From positions 868,001-932,000 of the forward strand of contig JBMNLN010000001.1 in assembly GCA_050952725.1 (NCBI GenBank): a stretch of 64,000 nucleotides of DNA, given 5' to 3'. This document shows, in pieces, positions 1 through 8,498 of the stretch; within the stretch, counting starts at the first letter, position 1, and every line of letters starts with the position of its first letter. A program made the translations under genes and the position numbers. Below the pieces are notes generated by a model. The model was not told the DNA's origin. It did not search any database and worked only from the letters and a program-made list of their open reading frames with translations. The DNA comes from JAQWCH01 sp050952725 (lineage in GTDB: Bacteria; Bacillota_I; Bacilli_A; RFN20; CAG-826).

Positions 1-1016
1 ATTGAATTAGCGATACCTTTTTCAATCCCTTCAGCGAGAATCTTCGGGTTGGTGACAAAGATGTCATCCCCGACGATTTGAATCCGATGGGCGAGGCGAT
101 CGGTTAATTTCTTCCATCCTGCCCAATCGCGTTCTCCTAAGCCATCTTCAATGGAGATAATCGGATATTTGTTGACCAGGTCTTCGTACATATCGACCAT
201 TTGGTCTGTGGTTAAGTTACCTTGACCAGATCTTTCTAATTCATAAAGACCAGTTTCGACGTTATAGAGTTCACTAGCGGCGACATCAAGGGCGAGCACG
301 ACCTCTTCACCCGGTTTGTAGCCAGCCTTTTTAATCGCCTCGACCAGTAAGGCTAAAGGCTCTTCATTGCTCTTTAATAAGCGAGGAGCAAAGCCGCCTT
401 CATCACCGACAGAAGTCACGTCACCGCGCTCTTTTAAGAGTTTTCTTAAGGCGACAAAAATCTCCGCACACCAGCGCACGGCTTCTTTAAAGGAAGGAGC
501 GCCCACGGGCATAATCATATATTCTTGGAAATCAACACTTGAATCCGCATGTTGACCACCATTTAAGACGTTCATCATCGGGACAGGGAGTTTTTTCGCG
601 TTAGTTCCCCCGATGTAGCGATAAAGGGGTAAACCGAAGAAGTCGGCGGCGGCTTTAGCACAAGCCAAGGAAACGCCAAGTAAAGCGTTGGCTCCGAGTT
701 TGGATTTAAATGGGGTGCCATCAAGGGCGAGTAAAAGGTTGTCAATCGCGACTTGATCGCCGACGAAAAAACCTTCTAATTCCGGCGCGATGATTTCGTT
801 GACGTTTTCCACTGCTTGCAAAACACCTTTTCCATTGAAGCGTTTTTTGTCTTTGGTGTCGCGAAGTTCAAGAGCTTCTCTTTCACCGGTGGATGCGCCA
901 CTAGGGACAATTGCGCGACCAAACGCGCCACTTTCGGTATAGACTTCGACTTCAACCGTGGGGTTACCGCGGCTATCGATGACTTCCCGAGCAAGGATAG
1001 TAGTGATAAATGGCAT
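1..1016 (-). CDS. eno: Enolase, C-terminus beyond the window edge
   Basis: Enolase converts 2-phosphoglycerate to phosphoenolpyruvate in glycolysis, in the cytoplasm. About 338 codons are visible on the minus strand, starting MPFITTILAREVIDSRGNPT; the end lies left of the window. Recognisable family segments are the N-terminal DSRGNPT, GASTG, the GGxHA-like stretch NGGQHADS, DEGGFAP, and the metal-ligand region ALDVAAS followed by SIEDG and GDDIFVTN. A strong Shine-Dalgarno GGAGGT (1025-1030) lies 8 nt before the ATG and supports this start. It is transcribed divergently from the Nudix gene. Nothing unusual is seen apart from truncation by the window edge. Confidence 0.97.
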   Translation of the reverse strand, partial: MPFITTILAREVIDSRGNPTVEVEVYTESGAFGRAIVPSGASTGEREALELRDTKDKKRFNGKGVLQAVENVNEIIAPELEGFFVGDQVAIDNLLLALDGTPFKSKLGANALLGVSLACAKAAADFFGLPLYRYIGGTNAKKLPVPMMNVLNGGQHADSSVDFQEYMIMPVGAPSFKEAVRWCAEIFVALRKLLKERGDVTSVGDEGGFAPRLLKSNEEPLALLVEAIKKAGYKPGEEVVLALDVAASELYNVETGLYELERSGQGNLTTDQMVDMYEDLVNKYPIISIEDGLGERDWAGWKKLTDRLAHRIQIVGDDIFVTNPKILAEGIEKGIANS

Positions 1017-1051
1017 GTAATAATACCTCCTGTAATAAAATAGCCATTATT

Positions 1052-1057
1052 ATTATA
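1052..1057 (-). promoter_or_regulatory. -10 box of the enolase promoter
   Basis: On the minus strand this reads TATAAT. The expected transcription start is near 1045, giving a leader of about 29 nt that contains the GGAGGT ribosome binding site of enolase. No clear -35 box is seen. It contrasts with the divergent Nudix promoter in the same intergenic region, which leaves no room for a leader. Confidence 0.6.
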
Positions 1058-1170
1058 GCGAATATTTATATATTTAATAGTCGAAAATACTTTATTCGGT
1101 AAATAAATACCTACAAAGCAATCAAAATTTTCCCACTCCAAGAAAAAAGTGTCTTCACCGTTAATTTGAG

Positions 1171-1176
1171 TATAAT
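1171..1176 (+). promoter_or_regulatory. -10 box placed 6 nt before the Nudix ATG
   Basis: A perfect TATAAT is followed by six bases (GTAAAT) and then the ATG at 1183. Initiation about 7 nt downstream of the -10 box would fall on the A of the start codon, predicting a leaderless mRNA. There is no Shine-Dalgarno sequence upstream of this ATG. Confidence 0.6.
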
Positions 1177-1182
1177 GTAAAT

Positions 1183-1593
1183 ATGGAAAAATCAAAGAAG
1201 ACAATCAAAAATGTCGTTGCAGCGGTAATCGAAAAAGATAATCGTATCTTTGCCGCCCAACGCAAGGAAAAAGATCTGCGTTATTTAAAATATGAATTTC
1301 CAGGTGGGAAGATTGAAAAAGGGGAATCCCCCCTTCAAGCCTTACAAAGGGAATTGAAAGAAGAACTCAATATTGAAATCAAAAACCCGACTCTGTTATG
1401 TCATGTCTCTCATGATTATGGAGTATTTCAACTAGAGATGGATGTTTTTCTTGGTGAGATAGTTGATGAAACTGCAATTAAATATCATGTCCACCATGCG
1501 GGAACGTGGTTTACTTATGAGGAACTAGACGTAGATTTATTTTTACCAGCCGATCAAAAGGTAGTCAAAAAATTATTAAAAAAGCGTCCTTAG
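1183..1593 (+). CDS. MutT-like Nudix hydrolase
   Basis: 136 aa. A Nudix pyrophosphohydrolase, probably of the MutT (8-oxo-dGTP) type, removing damaged nucleotides from the pool. The Nudix box spans about residues 42-64: G42-x5-E48, then RELKEE at 56-61. The last Gly of the consensus (xGU) is Asn63. The whole protein is one Nudix domain, close to E. coli MutT in length. The start is the ATG directly behind a TATAAT box with no ribosome binding site. Its stop overlaps the stop of the convergent rdgB by 4 bp, so two nucleotide-sanitising genes meet tail to tail. Substrate is inferred; other Nudix substrates are possible. Confidence 0.85.
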   Translation: MEKSKKTIKNVVAAVIEKDNRIFAAQRKEKDLRYLKYEFPGGKIEKGESPLQALQRELKEELNIEIKNPTLLCHVSHDYGVFQLEMDVFLGEIVDETAIKYHVHHAGTWFTYEELDVDLFLPADQKVVKKLLKKRP

Positions 1594-2186
1594 AAGTTTG
1601 ATTTATGCATGTTTTTTTCTAAAAATTCCAGAAGAAGTTTGGTCGCTTTTCCCCGGTGGGAATAGCGATTTTTTTCACCCATGGAAAGAGTGGCAAAAGG
1701 GGCATTCGCTTCAAACGAAAAGAATATTGGGTCATAGCCAAAACCATGGTCACCAATCGGTTCTTTCATAATATAACCTGGAGCAATCCCAGTAAAAAAT
1801 CGCGGTGCCTGATTAGGTAAAATAAGGGCGATTACCGCGATAAATCGTGCAAAACGGTCCTCTTTTCCTTGTAATAACTCGAGCACTTTGGCGTTTTTTT
1901 CAGTTTGCGATAGCTCCGCATAGAACCGATGTGAATAAAGTCCAGGACGATTATCAAGCGCGGCGATTTCTAATCCGGAATCATCGGCGAGAACCGCATA
2001 ACCCTCCTTATGGACAGATTTCGCCTTGATTAAAGCATTTTCTTTAAAACTCGTTCCAGTTTCCGTAAACTCGAGTTTTAAGCCTAAATCCGCTGGAAGA
2101 AAAACTTGATATCCAAGCGGAGTGAAAATCGCCGAGTATTCCTCTAATTTATGATGGTTAGCGGTTGCGATAATAATTTTTTTCAT
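1590..2186 (-). CDS. rdgB: XTP/dITP diphosphatase, RdgB/HAM1 family
   Basis: 198 aa, normal length for the family. Hydrolyses non-canonical purine nucleotides (ITP, dITP, XTP) to monophosphates so that they are not built into DNA or RNA. Diagnostic segments are TANHHK at the N-terminus (TxNxxK), ADDSGLEI around residue 67, FGYDPIFF and SHRGKA near the C-terminus. Ribosome binding site GAGGA lies about 8 nt before the ATG. It is the last gene after the kinase-like gene (22 nt gap), so the two may be cotranscribed. Convergent with the Nudix gene. Confidence 0.95.
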   Translation of the reverse strand: MKKIIIATANHHKLEEYSAIFTPLGYQVFLPADLGLKLEFTETGTSFKENALIKAKSVHKEGYAVLADDSGLEIAALDNRPGLYSHRFYAELSQTEKNAKVLELLQGKEDRFARFIAVIALILPNQAPRFFTGIAPGYIMKEPIGDHGFGYDPIFFSFEANAPFATLSMGEKNRYSHRGKATKLLLEFLEKNMHKSNF

Positions 2187-2208
2187 CTTCGGAGTCCTCG
2201 TGCTTTAA

Positions 2209-2736
2209 CTATTTAATTTTTGCTTCTCCTGTCCAGTATTTCTTCCCCCAATTTACAAAATTCCACTTTGGGTCATATTCGTTGCATTCATAATCGATAT
2301 AGTAGATTTGATTATCTTTAGCATTGACGACAAAGTTGGTTGGATAATAATCGAGATTGAGCCCGGTTGAATATAGTGCAGGAAGCATTTTTTCGAGTTG
2401 CTGAATATAGAGCGAAACATCGCGAAAAGCTAAAATGAGTTCTGCGATGGTTGGTCCGGGAATATATTCTTTGATAATGATCTCCTTTTCGCGGTCAACA
2501 TCAATCATTTTCGGGATGTTGATATCGGTTTTTAAAAGGCGGTGATAATCATGAATTTCCGCCTCGATTTTATTGCCAAAATGGTAATAATCACAAGGTT
2601 CGTGATGGATTTGTTTCAAGACATAGTATTGCTGGTCGGATTCTACTAAATATGAGTATCCACCTTTACCGCGTCCTAAAAGTTTGACAAGACGATATTC
2701 TCGATTAGAAACGATAAACCGATGTCCGCTTTTCAT
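2209..2736 (-). CDS. Small protein-kinase-like protein
   Basis: 175 aa from the chosen ATG. It has a minimal kinase fold: a glycine-rich loop LGRGKGGYSYL near residue 20, VLKQI as the likely ATP-binding lysine strand, LDYYPTNFVV resembling the catalytic D....N loop, and IDYE in place of DFG. It lacks most of the C-terminal lobe of a Ser/Thr kinase, so it may phosphorylate a small molecule or be an atypical protein kinase; the substrate is unknown. A longer frame runs upstream, but this start follows -10-like sequences (TAAAAT 7 nt before, TATAGT 12 nt before the ATG) and fits the kinase domain. No Shine-Dalgarno is visible. Confidence 0.65.
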   Translation of the reverse strand: MKSGHRFIVSNREYRLVKLLGRGKGGYSYLVESDQQYYVLKQIHHEPCDYYHFGNKIEAEIHDYHRLLKTDINIPKMIDVDREKEIIIKEYIPGPTIAELILAFRDVSLYIQQLEKMLPALYSTGLNLDYYPTNFVVNAKDNQIYYIDYECNEYDPKWNFVNWGKKYWTGEAKIK

Positions 2737-2815
2737 ATAATATATTTTACTATATTTGCCATGCCTGATTTTACAAAAAAATAAAATCGGTTTTAATCTA
2801 GTGGCAATCAGCAAA

Positions 2816-4063
2816 CTAACTCTCTTTTTTATACCGATTTTTAATGGCGAAAATCGATAATCCAAAGAAAACAGCCGCATAGATAATTAAGATTCCGCCG
2901 TTTCCAAGAATCAACCCTAGATTCGTCGCTTGCTGTTCGGCAATTAAGTTATTGATGCGGATGGTATATGAGCCAGGAAATACCCTCCCTAACCAAATGA
3001 TAAAGTTCGAAAGAAATTCGCGCGGGACAAAGGCCCCAGCAAAAAAGGCTTGGGATAATGACAAAACGGTACTTAACATCGAGATGAGTTCAATATTAGG
3101 CATGACGATCCCCAAGAAGACCGCCGCACTGGTAATCGGTAAGACAAAAAGTAGTGTCGAGAGGAAAAAGTAGAGTCCATGAAGTGAAAACATCACGGTA
3201 GGATTGGTAATCGCCCCGAGGCAGAAGGTTAAGACAACTAAGCCTAAAGCCATGAGCATCGAGGCTAAAATAATCTCAAATAAGAATTTCGTCTGATGAT
3301 AGGGGGATATTTGAATGCGCCGGAAAACCGCAGTTCGCTTAATTTCAAAGATGACAATTCCGATAATCAAGATGATGACCGCGGTAATCACATAGGTCGC
3401 AAAATTAAAGTAAAAGGCGGCCATTTCCAAATGTTTGTCACTGGGGCGGCTAATTTCATAATCAACGTTACTTGTCAAGGTCTCGTTGACTTTACTGACC
3501 AAGTCGCCAGGAATCCCGCTAGCTTGCAACGTGTAGTAGGTATTGAGATATTTATCAATCGCCATCGCTAATGGTTCGGTATAAAAGGTGTTTTTAAAGT
3601 AGGTATGGATAATAAAGAAACTCTCTTCTTGGGCTAACTCACTTAAGTTACTTGGCAAGATCAAAATGCCGTGGATAATTTGGTAGAAGTTGGCATCACT
3701 TGCGTGTTCGGGTTTGATGCTTTTTTGTTTGTCAACCACCACCCCGTTGGGATTAGCTTGCGGATTGTCAGGGATGACGATGTAGTCATATAAGCCATTG
3801 GTGAGCGGATCATCGCTTTCTAATAAAATCAAATCGTTATCTAGGAGAAAATCAAATTTTTGTGTTTCATCACCAGGGAGATTATCCAATAAATCACGAT
3901 TCACCTCGACATAGTAAATCGGCATCTTCATCTCGCTTTGGGTTTGAATCTCATCTTTTTGTAAGCCGATTAAGACACTGGAGACAACTAAGATGGTCAA
4001 ATACGCAAGCGTGGCGATGATATTCGCTTTTAAGATTTTAAAGAATAACTTAAAACCTCTCAT
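2816..4063 (-). CDS. ABC-2 type exporter permease (second of two)
   Basis: 415 aa membrane protein: one N-terminal membrane segment (about residues 13-35), an extracytoplasmic stretch of about 170 residues, then five to six hydrophobic segments in the C-terminal half. This is the usual architecture of ABC-2 permeases of the NatB/YhaP type. It starts 1 nt after the stop of the preceding permease, with AAGGAG upstream, and is the third gene of an ATPase-permease-permease operon, so the two permeases probably form a heterodimer. Substrate is not readable; drugs, peptides, ions or lipids are all possible. Confidence 0.85.
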   Translation of the reverse strand: MRGFKLFFKILKANIIATLAYLTILVVSSVLIGLQKDEIQTQSEMKMPIYYVEVNRDLLDNLPGDETQKFDFLLDNDLILLESDDPLTNGLYDYIVIPDNPQANPNGVVVDKQKSIKPEHASDANFYQIIHGILILPSNLSELAQEESFFIIHTYFKNTFYTEPLAMAIDKYLNTYYTLQASGIPGDLVSKVNETLTSNVDYEISRPSDKHLEMAAFYFNFATYVITAVIILIIGIVIFEIKRTAVFRRIQISPYHQTKFLFEIILASMLMALGLVVLTFCLGAITNPTVMFSLHGLYFFLSTLLFVLPITSAAVFLGIVMPNIELISMLSTVLSLSQAFFAGAFVPREFLSNFIIWLGRVFPGSYTIRINNLIAEQQATNLGLILGNGGILIIYAAVFFGLSIFAIKNRYKKES

Positions 4064-4064
4064 C

Positions 4065-5264
4065 TTATTTCTCCTTTTTTACATATTTATAGAAAGTCAT
4101 TCCTGCGAGTACTACAGTAAGTAAACTTAAAGCAAAAATGTTATACCAATATTGGGTATAATTGCCAAAATCGAGCTGTAAAAAGGAGTCGCTAAGCAAT
4201 CCGTTGATATTCGTATAAGCGATAAAAGGGAGATAGATATTGACGTAATGCTTGATGATCGGGACCATCATGCCCGCTAAAAATCCTCCTAGAGTGCCGA
4301 GGATCACAATCAGAGCCGTAGCAGCATTTTGTGAGAATTTATTAAAGAAGATTCCCAAGAAAAAACCTAAAACATTCATACTCACAATCCCTAAGAAGAT
4401 TACAAGCAGTGCGAGAAAGAAATTAGTCAAATGAATTTGAAAAATGAAGGTGCAAACCATTAGATAAATGGCCATAATTGCCAATTGCACGACTAGCGCA
4501 CTTAAAATTGAGCTGAGTAGGAGGTGTGGACGGCTTACCCCACTTACTTTAACTCGTTTGGCATACGCAAAATTCATTGGTTGAAAAATTTTTGCTTGTT
4601 CAAATGCTAAAAATGCGCCAAAGATAATCGCCATCGCAATTACGGTGTAATGATAATTGTTCACGTAATCGAGCATTTTATTTCCTGAAGGCAATACAAA
4701 CGAGTTTTGTGCGTTTTCCTTGCAAAGCGCCTGCGCTTCTGCGGGCGACATCTCCCCTTCCATCACGAGTTTTTGGATTAAATTCGCGGTGTCAGCGTAA
4801 GTAGTAACTACGCTACTGAGAATTTTGAAATTGATATTTTCATTGGTGGAGTAGATCTTAAATTTGACTTGGTATGCGCTTTCTTTTTCCGCTTCGATAT
4901 ACATCACCTGTTCATCGGCTAATTCTTGCTCAGCTTCGGATAATGATTTTGCGAAAACTAAGAAAATAGGAACTTGTTCGGTGACGATTTCGTTATCATC
5001 TTCCGTCTTGACCCCATAGGTCATGTCCTCGCTTTCCATGATGGCAACTAAATTGGTGAGATGTGTATTAGCAAGCGCATTGTCAGGCGTATCGGCTTTT
5101 AAAACATAGTTGACCTGAATTGATTCAAAGTCATCTTTATTTTTGATATCTTCAAAAACAACATGAAAAATTGTCCCGAGAATGATTGGGAAAACCAGAC
5201 ACCAAAAGATGATAATTTTATTTTTAAAAAGTTTCTTGAGATTGAGAATAAATAAATTAAGCAT
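4065..5264 (-). CDS. ABC-2 type exporter permease (first of two)
   Basis: 399 aa. Same layout as the downstream permease: N-terminal transmembrane helix, a large charged outer domain (about residues 40-200), then about five transmembrane helices. It begins 7 nt after the ATPase stop, which argues for one transcript and a shared complex. A weak AGGG sequence precedes the ATG. Exporter direction is inferred from the ABC-2 architecture and the DrrA-like ATPase; no substrate-binding protein gene is nearby. Confidence 0.85.
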   Translation of the reverse strand: MLNLFILNLKKLFKNKIIIFWCLVFPIILGTIFHVVFEDIKNKDDFESIQVNYVLKADTPDNALANTHLTNLVAIMESEDMTYGVKTEDDNEIVTEQVPIFLVFAKSLSEAEQELADEQVMYIEAEKESAYQVKFKIYSTNENINFKILSSVVTTYADTANLIQKLVMEGEMSPAEAQALCKENAQNSFVLPSGNKMLDYVNNYHYTVIAMAIIFGAFLAFEQAKIFQPMNFAYAKRVKVSGVSRPHLLLSSILSALVVQLAIMAIYLMVCTFIFQIHLTNFFLALLVIFLGIVSMNVLGFFLGIFFNKFSQNAATALIVILGTLGGFLAGMMVPIIKHYVNIYLPFIAYTNINGLLSDSFLQLDFGNYTQYWYNIFALSLLTVVLAGMTFYKYVKKEK

Positions 5265-5271
5265 CTTTTGA

Positions 5272-6219
5272 TTAATCCCTTAATTCTTTTCCCGTTAGTT
5301 CAAGAAAGACATCATTCAAACTCGGTTTACTCGAATTGACATTGACGTAATCGATTTGATTCTTTTCTAAAATATTGATGATTTTAATCAAAGTCTTGTG
5401 ATCTTGATTGGTTTTAATCGTCACGCGTCGATTATCTTGAATGACTTCCACCACCTCGGGAATTGCTTTTATTTCGGCAATTGCCTGGTCGCTAAATTCG
5501 TAATTAAATTCGATTTCAATAAATTCGACTAAATCGATTTGATTAATTAATTGCTCATGTGTTCCTTCCGCGATTACTTTGCCCGCATCCATGATGACGA
5601 TGTAATCGCAAAGCATTTCAATTTCTTCCATATAATGCGAGGTGTAAACAATAGTCGCTCCTTGCTTATTGAGGTGTTTAATCTGTTCGAGAATATGGTG
5701 GCGACTTTGGGGGTCAATCCCGGCAGTTGGTTCATCAAAGAAAATCAGTTTGGGTTTATGGGCAATCCCACAAGCGATATGCAAGCGTCGGAGCAATCCT
5801 CCGCTTAATTTTGCAGGTCGGTATTTCAAATAATCATTGATTTGGACAAGATCAATCGCTTCTTGGACATATTGATCGCGAGTTTGCTTATCTTCGATAT
5901 ATAAGCCGCAGAAGTAGGTGATATTTTCTAAAACATTGAGTTCGTTGAAAACAGCGATTTCTTGGGTGACAAGGCCGATGTTTTTTTTAATATCGCGTTT
6001 ATTGGTATATTGATTCTCAAAGAGCGTAATCTTCCCTTCTTCATAGGCGATTAAATCTAAGATGGCGTTAATCGTGGTGGTTTTCCCACTTCCATTAGGA
6101 CCAAGAAGACCAAAGATTTCCCCTTCGCGGACTTCAAATGATAACCCATCAACGGCTTTCGTTCCTTTTTTATAAGTTTTACTGAGATTTTCAACTTTGA
6201 TGGTCAAGCGATGTTTCAT
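5272..6219 (-). CDS. ABC exporter ATP-binding protein
   Basis: 315 aa. Cytoplasmic ATPase of a CcmA/DrrA-type exporter. Walker A is GPNGSGKTT near residue 41, the signature is LSGGLLRR (Leu where Gln is usual), Walker B ends IFFDEPTAGIDP, and the H-loop lies in YTSHYMEEI. A C-terminal domain of about 90 residues follows. The ATG chosen is preceded by GAGGAG at 10 nt; a GTG eight codons upstream is less likely. First gene of the ATPase-permease-permease operon. Confidence 0.92.
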   Translation of the reverse strand: MKHRLTIKVENLSKTYKKGTKAVDGLSFEVREGEIFGLLGPNGSGKTTTINAILDLIAYEEGKITLFENQYTNKRDIKKNIGLVTQEIAVFNELNVLENITYFCGLYIEDKQTRDQYVQEAIDLVQINDYLKYRPAKLSGGLLRRLHIACGIAHKPKLIFFDEPTAGIDPQSRHHILEQIKHLNKQGATIVYTSHYMEEIEMLCDYIVIMDAGKVIAEGTHEQLINQIDLVEFIEIEFNYEFSDQAIAEIKAIPEVVEVIQDNRRVTIKTNQDHKTLIKIINILEKNQIDYVNVNSSKPSLNDVFLELTGKELRD

Positions 6220-6262
6220 TGGGAAAATTCTCCTCTTCAGCACGAAAAAGATGTCTGCCTAC

Positions 6263-6268
6263 ATTATA
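6263..6268 (-). promoter_or_regulatory. -10 box of the ABC exporter operon
   Basis: Minus strand TATAAT, 44 bp before the ATPase ATG. A TTGGCT that could serve as -35 lies about 15 nt upstream, shorter than ideal. It gives a leader long enough for the GAGGAG site. Confidence 0.5.
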
Positions 6269-6399
6269 TAATTTATTTCGCCGAGCCAATGTAAAGAAGT
6301 CGTGAAGAGCATTACAAACTAGACACGAAGCGCTAGCTATTAAAGTGACTTGACTTTGTTCGATTTCAACTTGTGATTTTACTAGGTGTTTGTCAACTG

Positions 6400-7569
6400 T
6401 TATCCGTGCTTTGTTACTGGTTTTCGATAGTCATCAATAAAGTTTCCGAGGATGTTTAATCCCTTGATTAATTGCTCTTCGGAACAGGCAAAGTTAAATC
6501 TAATAAATCCTGGACAGTCACGCGAATATCTTTGTCCTTCGTTAATAATCATGCCGCGTCGGATCAATTCTTCATGCATTTTTGGGCAGGGAATGCCAAG
6601 AAAACTCAAATCCAACCAGGCAAGATAGGTGGCTTCTTGTTGGTTGACACCGACTTGCGGGTAGTGCTGATTCAAGTAGTTTCTTAAGATGTTGTAGTTA
6701 TTCGACAAATGGCGATTTTGGGCATCTAACCACTTTTCCGCGCAATTATAGGCTGCTTTTAATGCGGTTAAACCAAAGAGATTGCCTGATCCATAATAAT
6801 TACTTCTTAAAAAAGCACGAAAATCATCAGCGATTTCTTGGTCTTTAATAATAATATTGGAAGTTTTAAGACCCGCTAAATTAAATGATTTGGATATGGA
6901 ATTAAAGACGATGATTTTATTATGGACATCACTAAATAAATTCAGCGAGAGAAATTTGTTATCATTTAAAAGAATATCGCAATGGATTTCATCAGATAAG
7001 ATAAACACATCATGTTTTTTGGCCAGTTCGACAATTCGCTGCAATTCTTCATGGCGAAAGGCCCGACCCGTGGGATTGTGCGGATTGCATAACAAGATGA
7101 TTTTATGATGATCGATTTGTTTTTCTAATAAATCAAAATCAATTGAATAATAATTCTCATGATTAATTAAGGGGTTTTCGATAATTTTCAACCCATTATC
7201 TAAGGTGATAGAAAAAAATGGATGATATGCGGGAGTTTGAATAATCACTCCATCGACTTGATCTTTTAAATACTTAATCGCGTAATAAAGAGAAGTGACC
7301 ACCCCACTGGCCGGAATGATATTCTCTTTGGTAATTTGATAACCATATCGCTTTTTGGTCCAGCGCATAAGGCTTTCAAAATACTCCTGATCGGGATAAG
7401 TGTAGCCATAGATTGGATGTTTCGCTCGTGTGATTAAGCATTTAACGATTGCTTCGGAAGTCGCATAATCACTATCCGCGATCGAAAAAGGTAAGATATC
7501 GTCCTCGAGTAAATCCCATTTGACACAATTCGTATTTTTTCGCGATACCTTTTTATTAAATCTCTTCAT
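6400..7569 (-). CDS. patB: PatB/MalY-type cystathionine beta-lyase, PLP-dependent
   Basis: 389 aa, class I/II aminotransferase fold. PatB/MalY enzymes cleave C-S bonds of cystathionine and related amino acids, releasing a thiol, ammonia and pyruvate by way of 2-aminoacrylate. Evidence: the opening DLLEDDILPFSIADSDY is typical of this subgroup, LLCNPHNPTGR is the NPxxPTG segment, ILSDEIHCDIL holds the PLP-ring Asp, and NSISKSFNLAGL holds the PLP lysine. The ATG follows GGTG at 6 nt; a GTG three codons upstream is discounted. It is divergent from ridA, whose product would dispose of the aminoacrylate. Aminotransferase activity cannot be excluded. Confidence 0.88.
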   Translation of the reverse strand: MKRFNKKVSRKNTNCVKWDLLEDDILPFSIADSDYATSEAIVKCLITRAKHPIYGYTYPDQEYFESLMRWTKKRYGYQITKENIIPASGVVTSLYYAIKYLKDQVDGVIIQTPAYHPFFSITLDNGLKIIENPLINHENYYSIDFDLLEKQIDHHKIILLCNPHNPTGRAFRHEELQRIVELAKKHDVFILSDEIHCDILLNDNKFLSLNLFSDVHNKIIVFNSISKSFNLAGLKTSNIIIKDQEIADDFRAFLRSNYYGSGNLFGLTALKAAYNCAEKWLDAQNRHLSNNYNILRNYLNQHYPQVGVNQQEATYLAWLDLSFLGIPCPKMHEELIRRGMIINEGQRYSRDCPGFIRFNFACSEEQLIKGLNILGNFIDDYRKPVTKHG

Positions 7570-7601
7570 AATTGACACCGCCTTAACTTATTCCATCTCT
7601 T

Positions 7602-7628
7602 ATTATATGCTGATTCCTATGATAAAAT
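7602..7628. promoter_or_regulatory. Divergent patB/ridA promoters
   Basis: The patB promoter has TATAAT on the minus strand at 7602-7607. The ridA promoter has an extended -10 TGA-TAAAAT at 7620-7628 on the plus strand. The two -10 boxes are only about 15 bp apart, so a single bound regulator could control both genes. Confidence 0.5.
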
Positions 7629-7650
7629 AAGCCTAGAAAAGAGGGATAAA

Positions 7651-8025
7651 ATGAAAATCATCAAGACGACGAAAGCCCCAACAGCAATTGGACCATATAG
7701 TCAAGGAATCTTAGTTAACAATACTCTATATGTCTCTGGTCAACTCCCAGTTGATTTGGAAACAGGGGGAAAAATTGACGATGCTTATCAAGCGACCTTG
7801 AAATCATTAGAATATATTTTCGAAATCGTCAAGGAAGCAGGGATGAAAAAAGAAGATATTTGTAAATGTCATGTCTATTTAAAAAACTTAGATGATTTTG
7901 ACTTGATGAACAAAGCATACAGCCTATTTTTTGGTGAACATAAACCAGCGCGAGTTGCGCTTGAAGTCTCAAAACTACCGAAAGATGTTGTCGTCGAAAT
8001 CGATTGTATTGCAGTAAAAAAATAA
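7651..8025 (+). CDS. ridA: RidA, 2-iminobutanoate/2-iminopropanoate deaminase
   Basis: 124 aa, usual length for the YjgF/YER057c/UK114 family. RidA hydrolyses reactive enamine/imine products of PLP enzymes, such as 2-aminoacrylate, to 2-oxoacids. Signatures: AIGPYSQGI near the N-terminus, VSGQLPVD, and the C-terminal PARVALEVSKLP containing the substrate-binding Arg. AGAGGGA precedes the ATG. It is transcribed away from patB, a generator of 2-aminoacrylate, which makes a functional link likely. Confidence 0.95.
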   Translation: MKIIKTTKAPTAIGPYSQGILVNNTLYVSGQLPVDLETGGKIDDAYQATLKSLEYIFEIVKEAGMKKEDICKCHVYLKNLDDFDLMNKAYSLFFGEHKPARVALEVSKLPKDVVVEIDCIAVKK

Positions 8026-8045
8026 TTTATCGTTAAAAAAGTTAA

Positions 8046-8342
8046 CTAACTTTCTTCATCATTTGGTTTTAAAATTTTAATTTCTGGTATTTGTTCTTTT
8101 TTGTCTTTGCCAAAATATCGATAGGCACGACTGGCGATAAAATAAAAACTCATCATGCGCCGATATAGAACTTTCGGGGAAATGATAATTGCCTCATTGC
8201 CAAAGCGTTTGAAATAATGCAATATTGCTTCATAAGAACAATTAAAATAATAGAGATTGCCTTCAATTTTTTCCACTACGGGAAGATAGACATACATCCG
8301 TTTAAAGAGTTTTTCACCTTTTTTGTTTATTCTTACTTTAAA
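8046..8342 (-). pseudogene. Remnant of a WYL-domain transcription regulator (C-terminus only)
   Basis: An ATG at 8297 could start an 83 aa peptide, but the reading frame stays open and looks homologous for another 15 codons upstream (including VRINKKGEKLFKR) until a TAG at 8343-8345. The sequence resembles the C-terminal WCX extension of WYL regulators (a YF.RFGNEAIIISP stretch followed by a helix). No HTH or WYL core is present upstream. I read it as the surviving 3' end of a regulator gene; a small functional protein starting at 8297 is possible but no good ribosome binding site is in place. Confidence 0.55.
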
Positions 8343-8498
8343 CTATATATGGCTCTATTAAGCCGCAAATTACAATACATACGATATTAATGCAAAATTA
8401 AATCAGGGCTGTTTTTTTCTTTCAAAGGCTTGCCCTTTGACCACTTAAATGTAAAAACTAATAACATTTATCAACTCAAAGGAAAATTAAAATATTTG

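Noticed and set aside
8423..8439. Hairpin CAAAGG-CTTGC-CCTTTG as a possible terminator for hepT
   Set aside because: On the minus strand it is followed by A-rich sequence and on the plus strand the T run lies on the wrong side, so it lacks terminator form.
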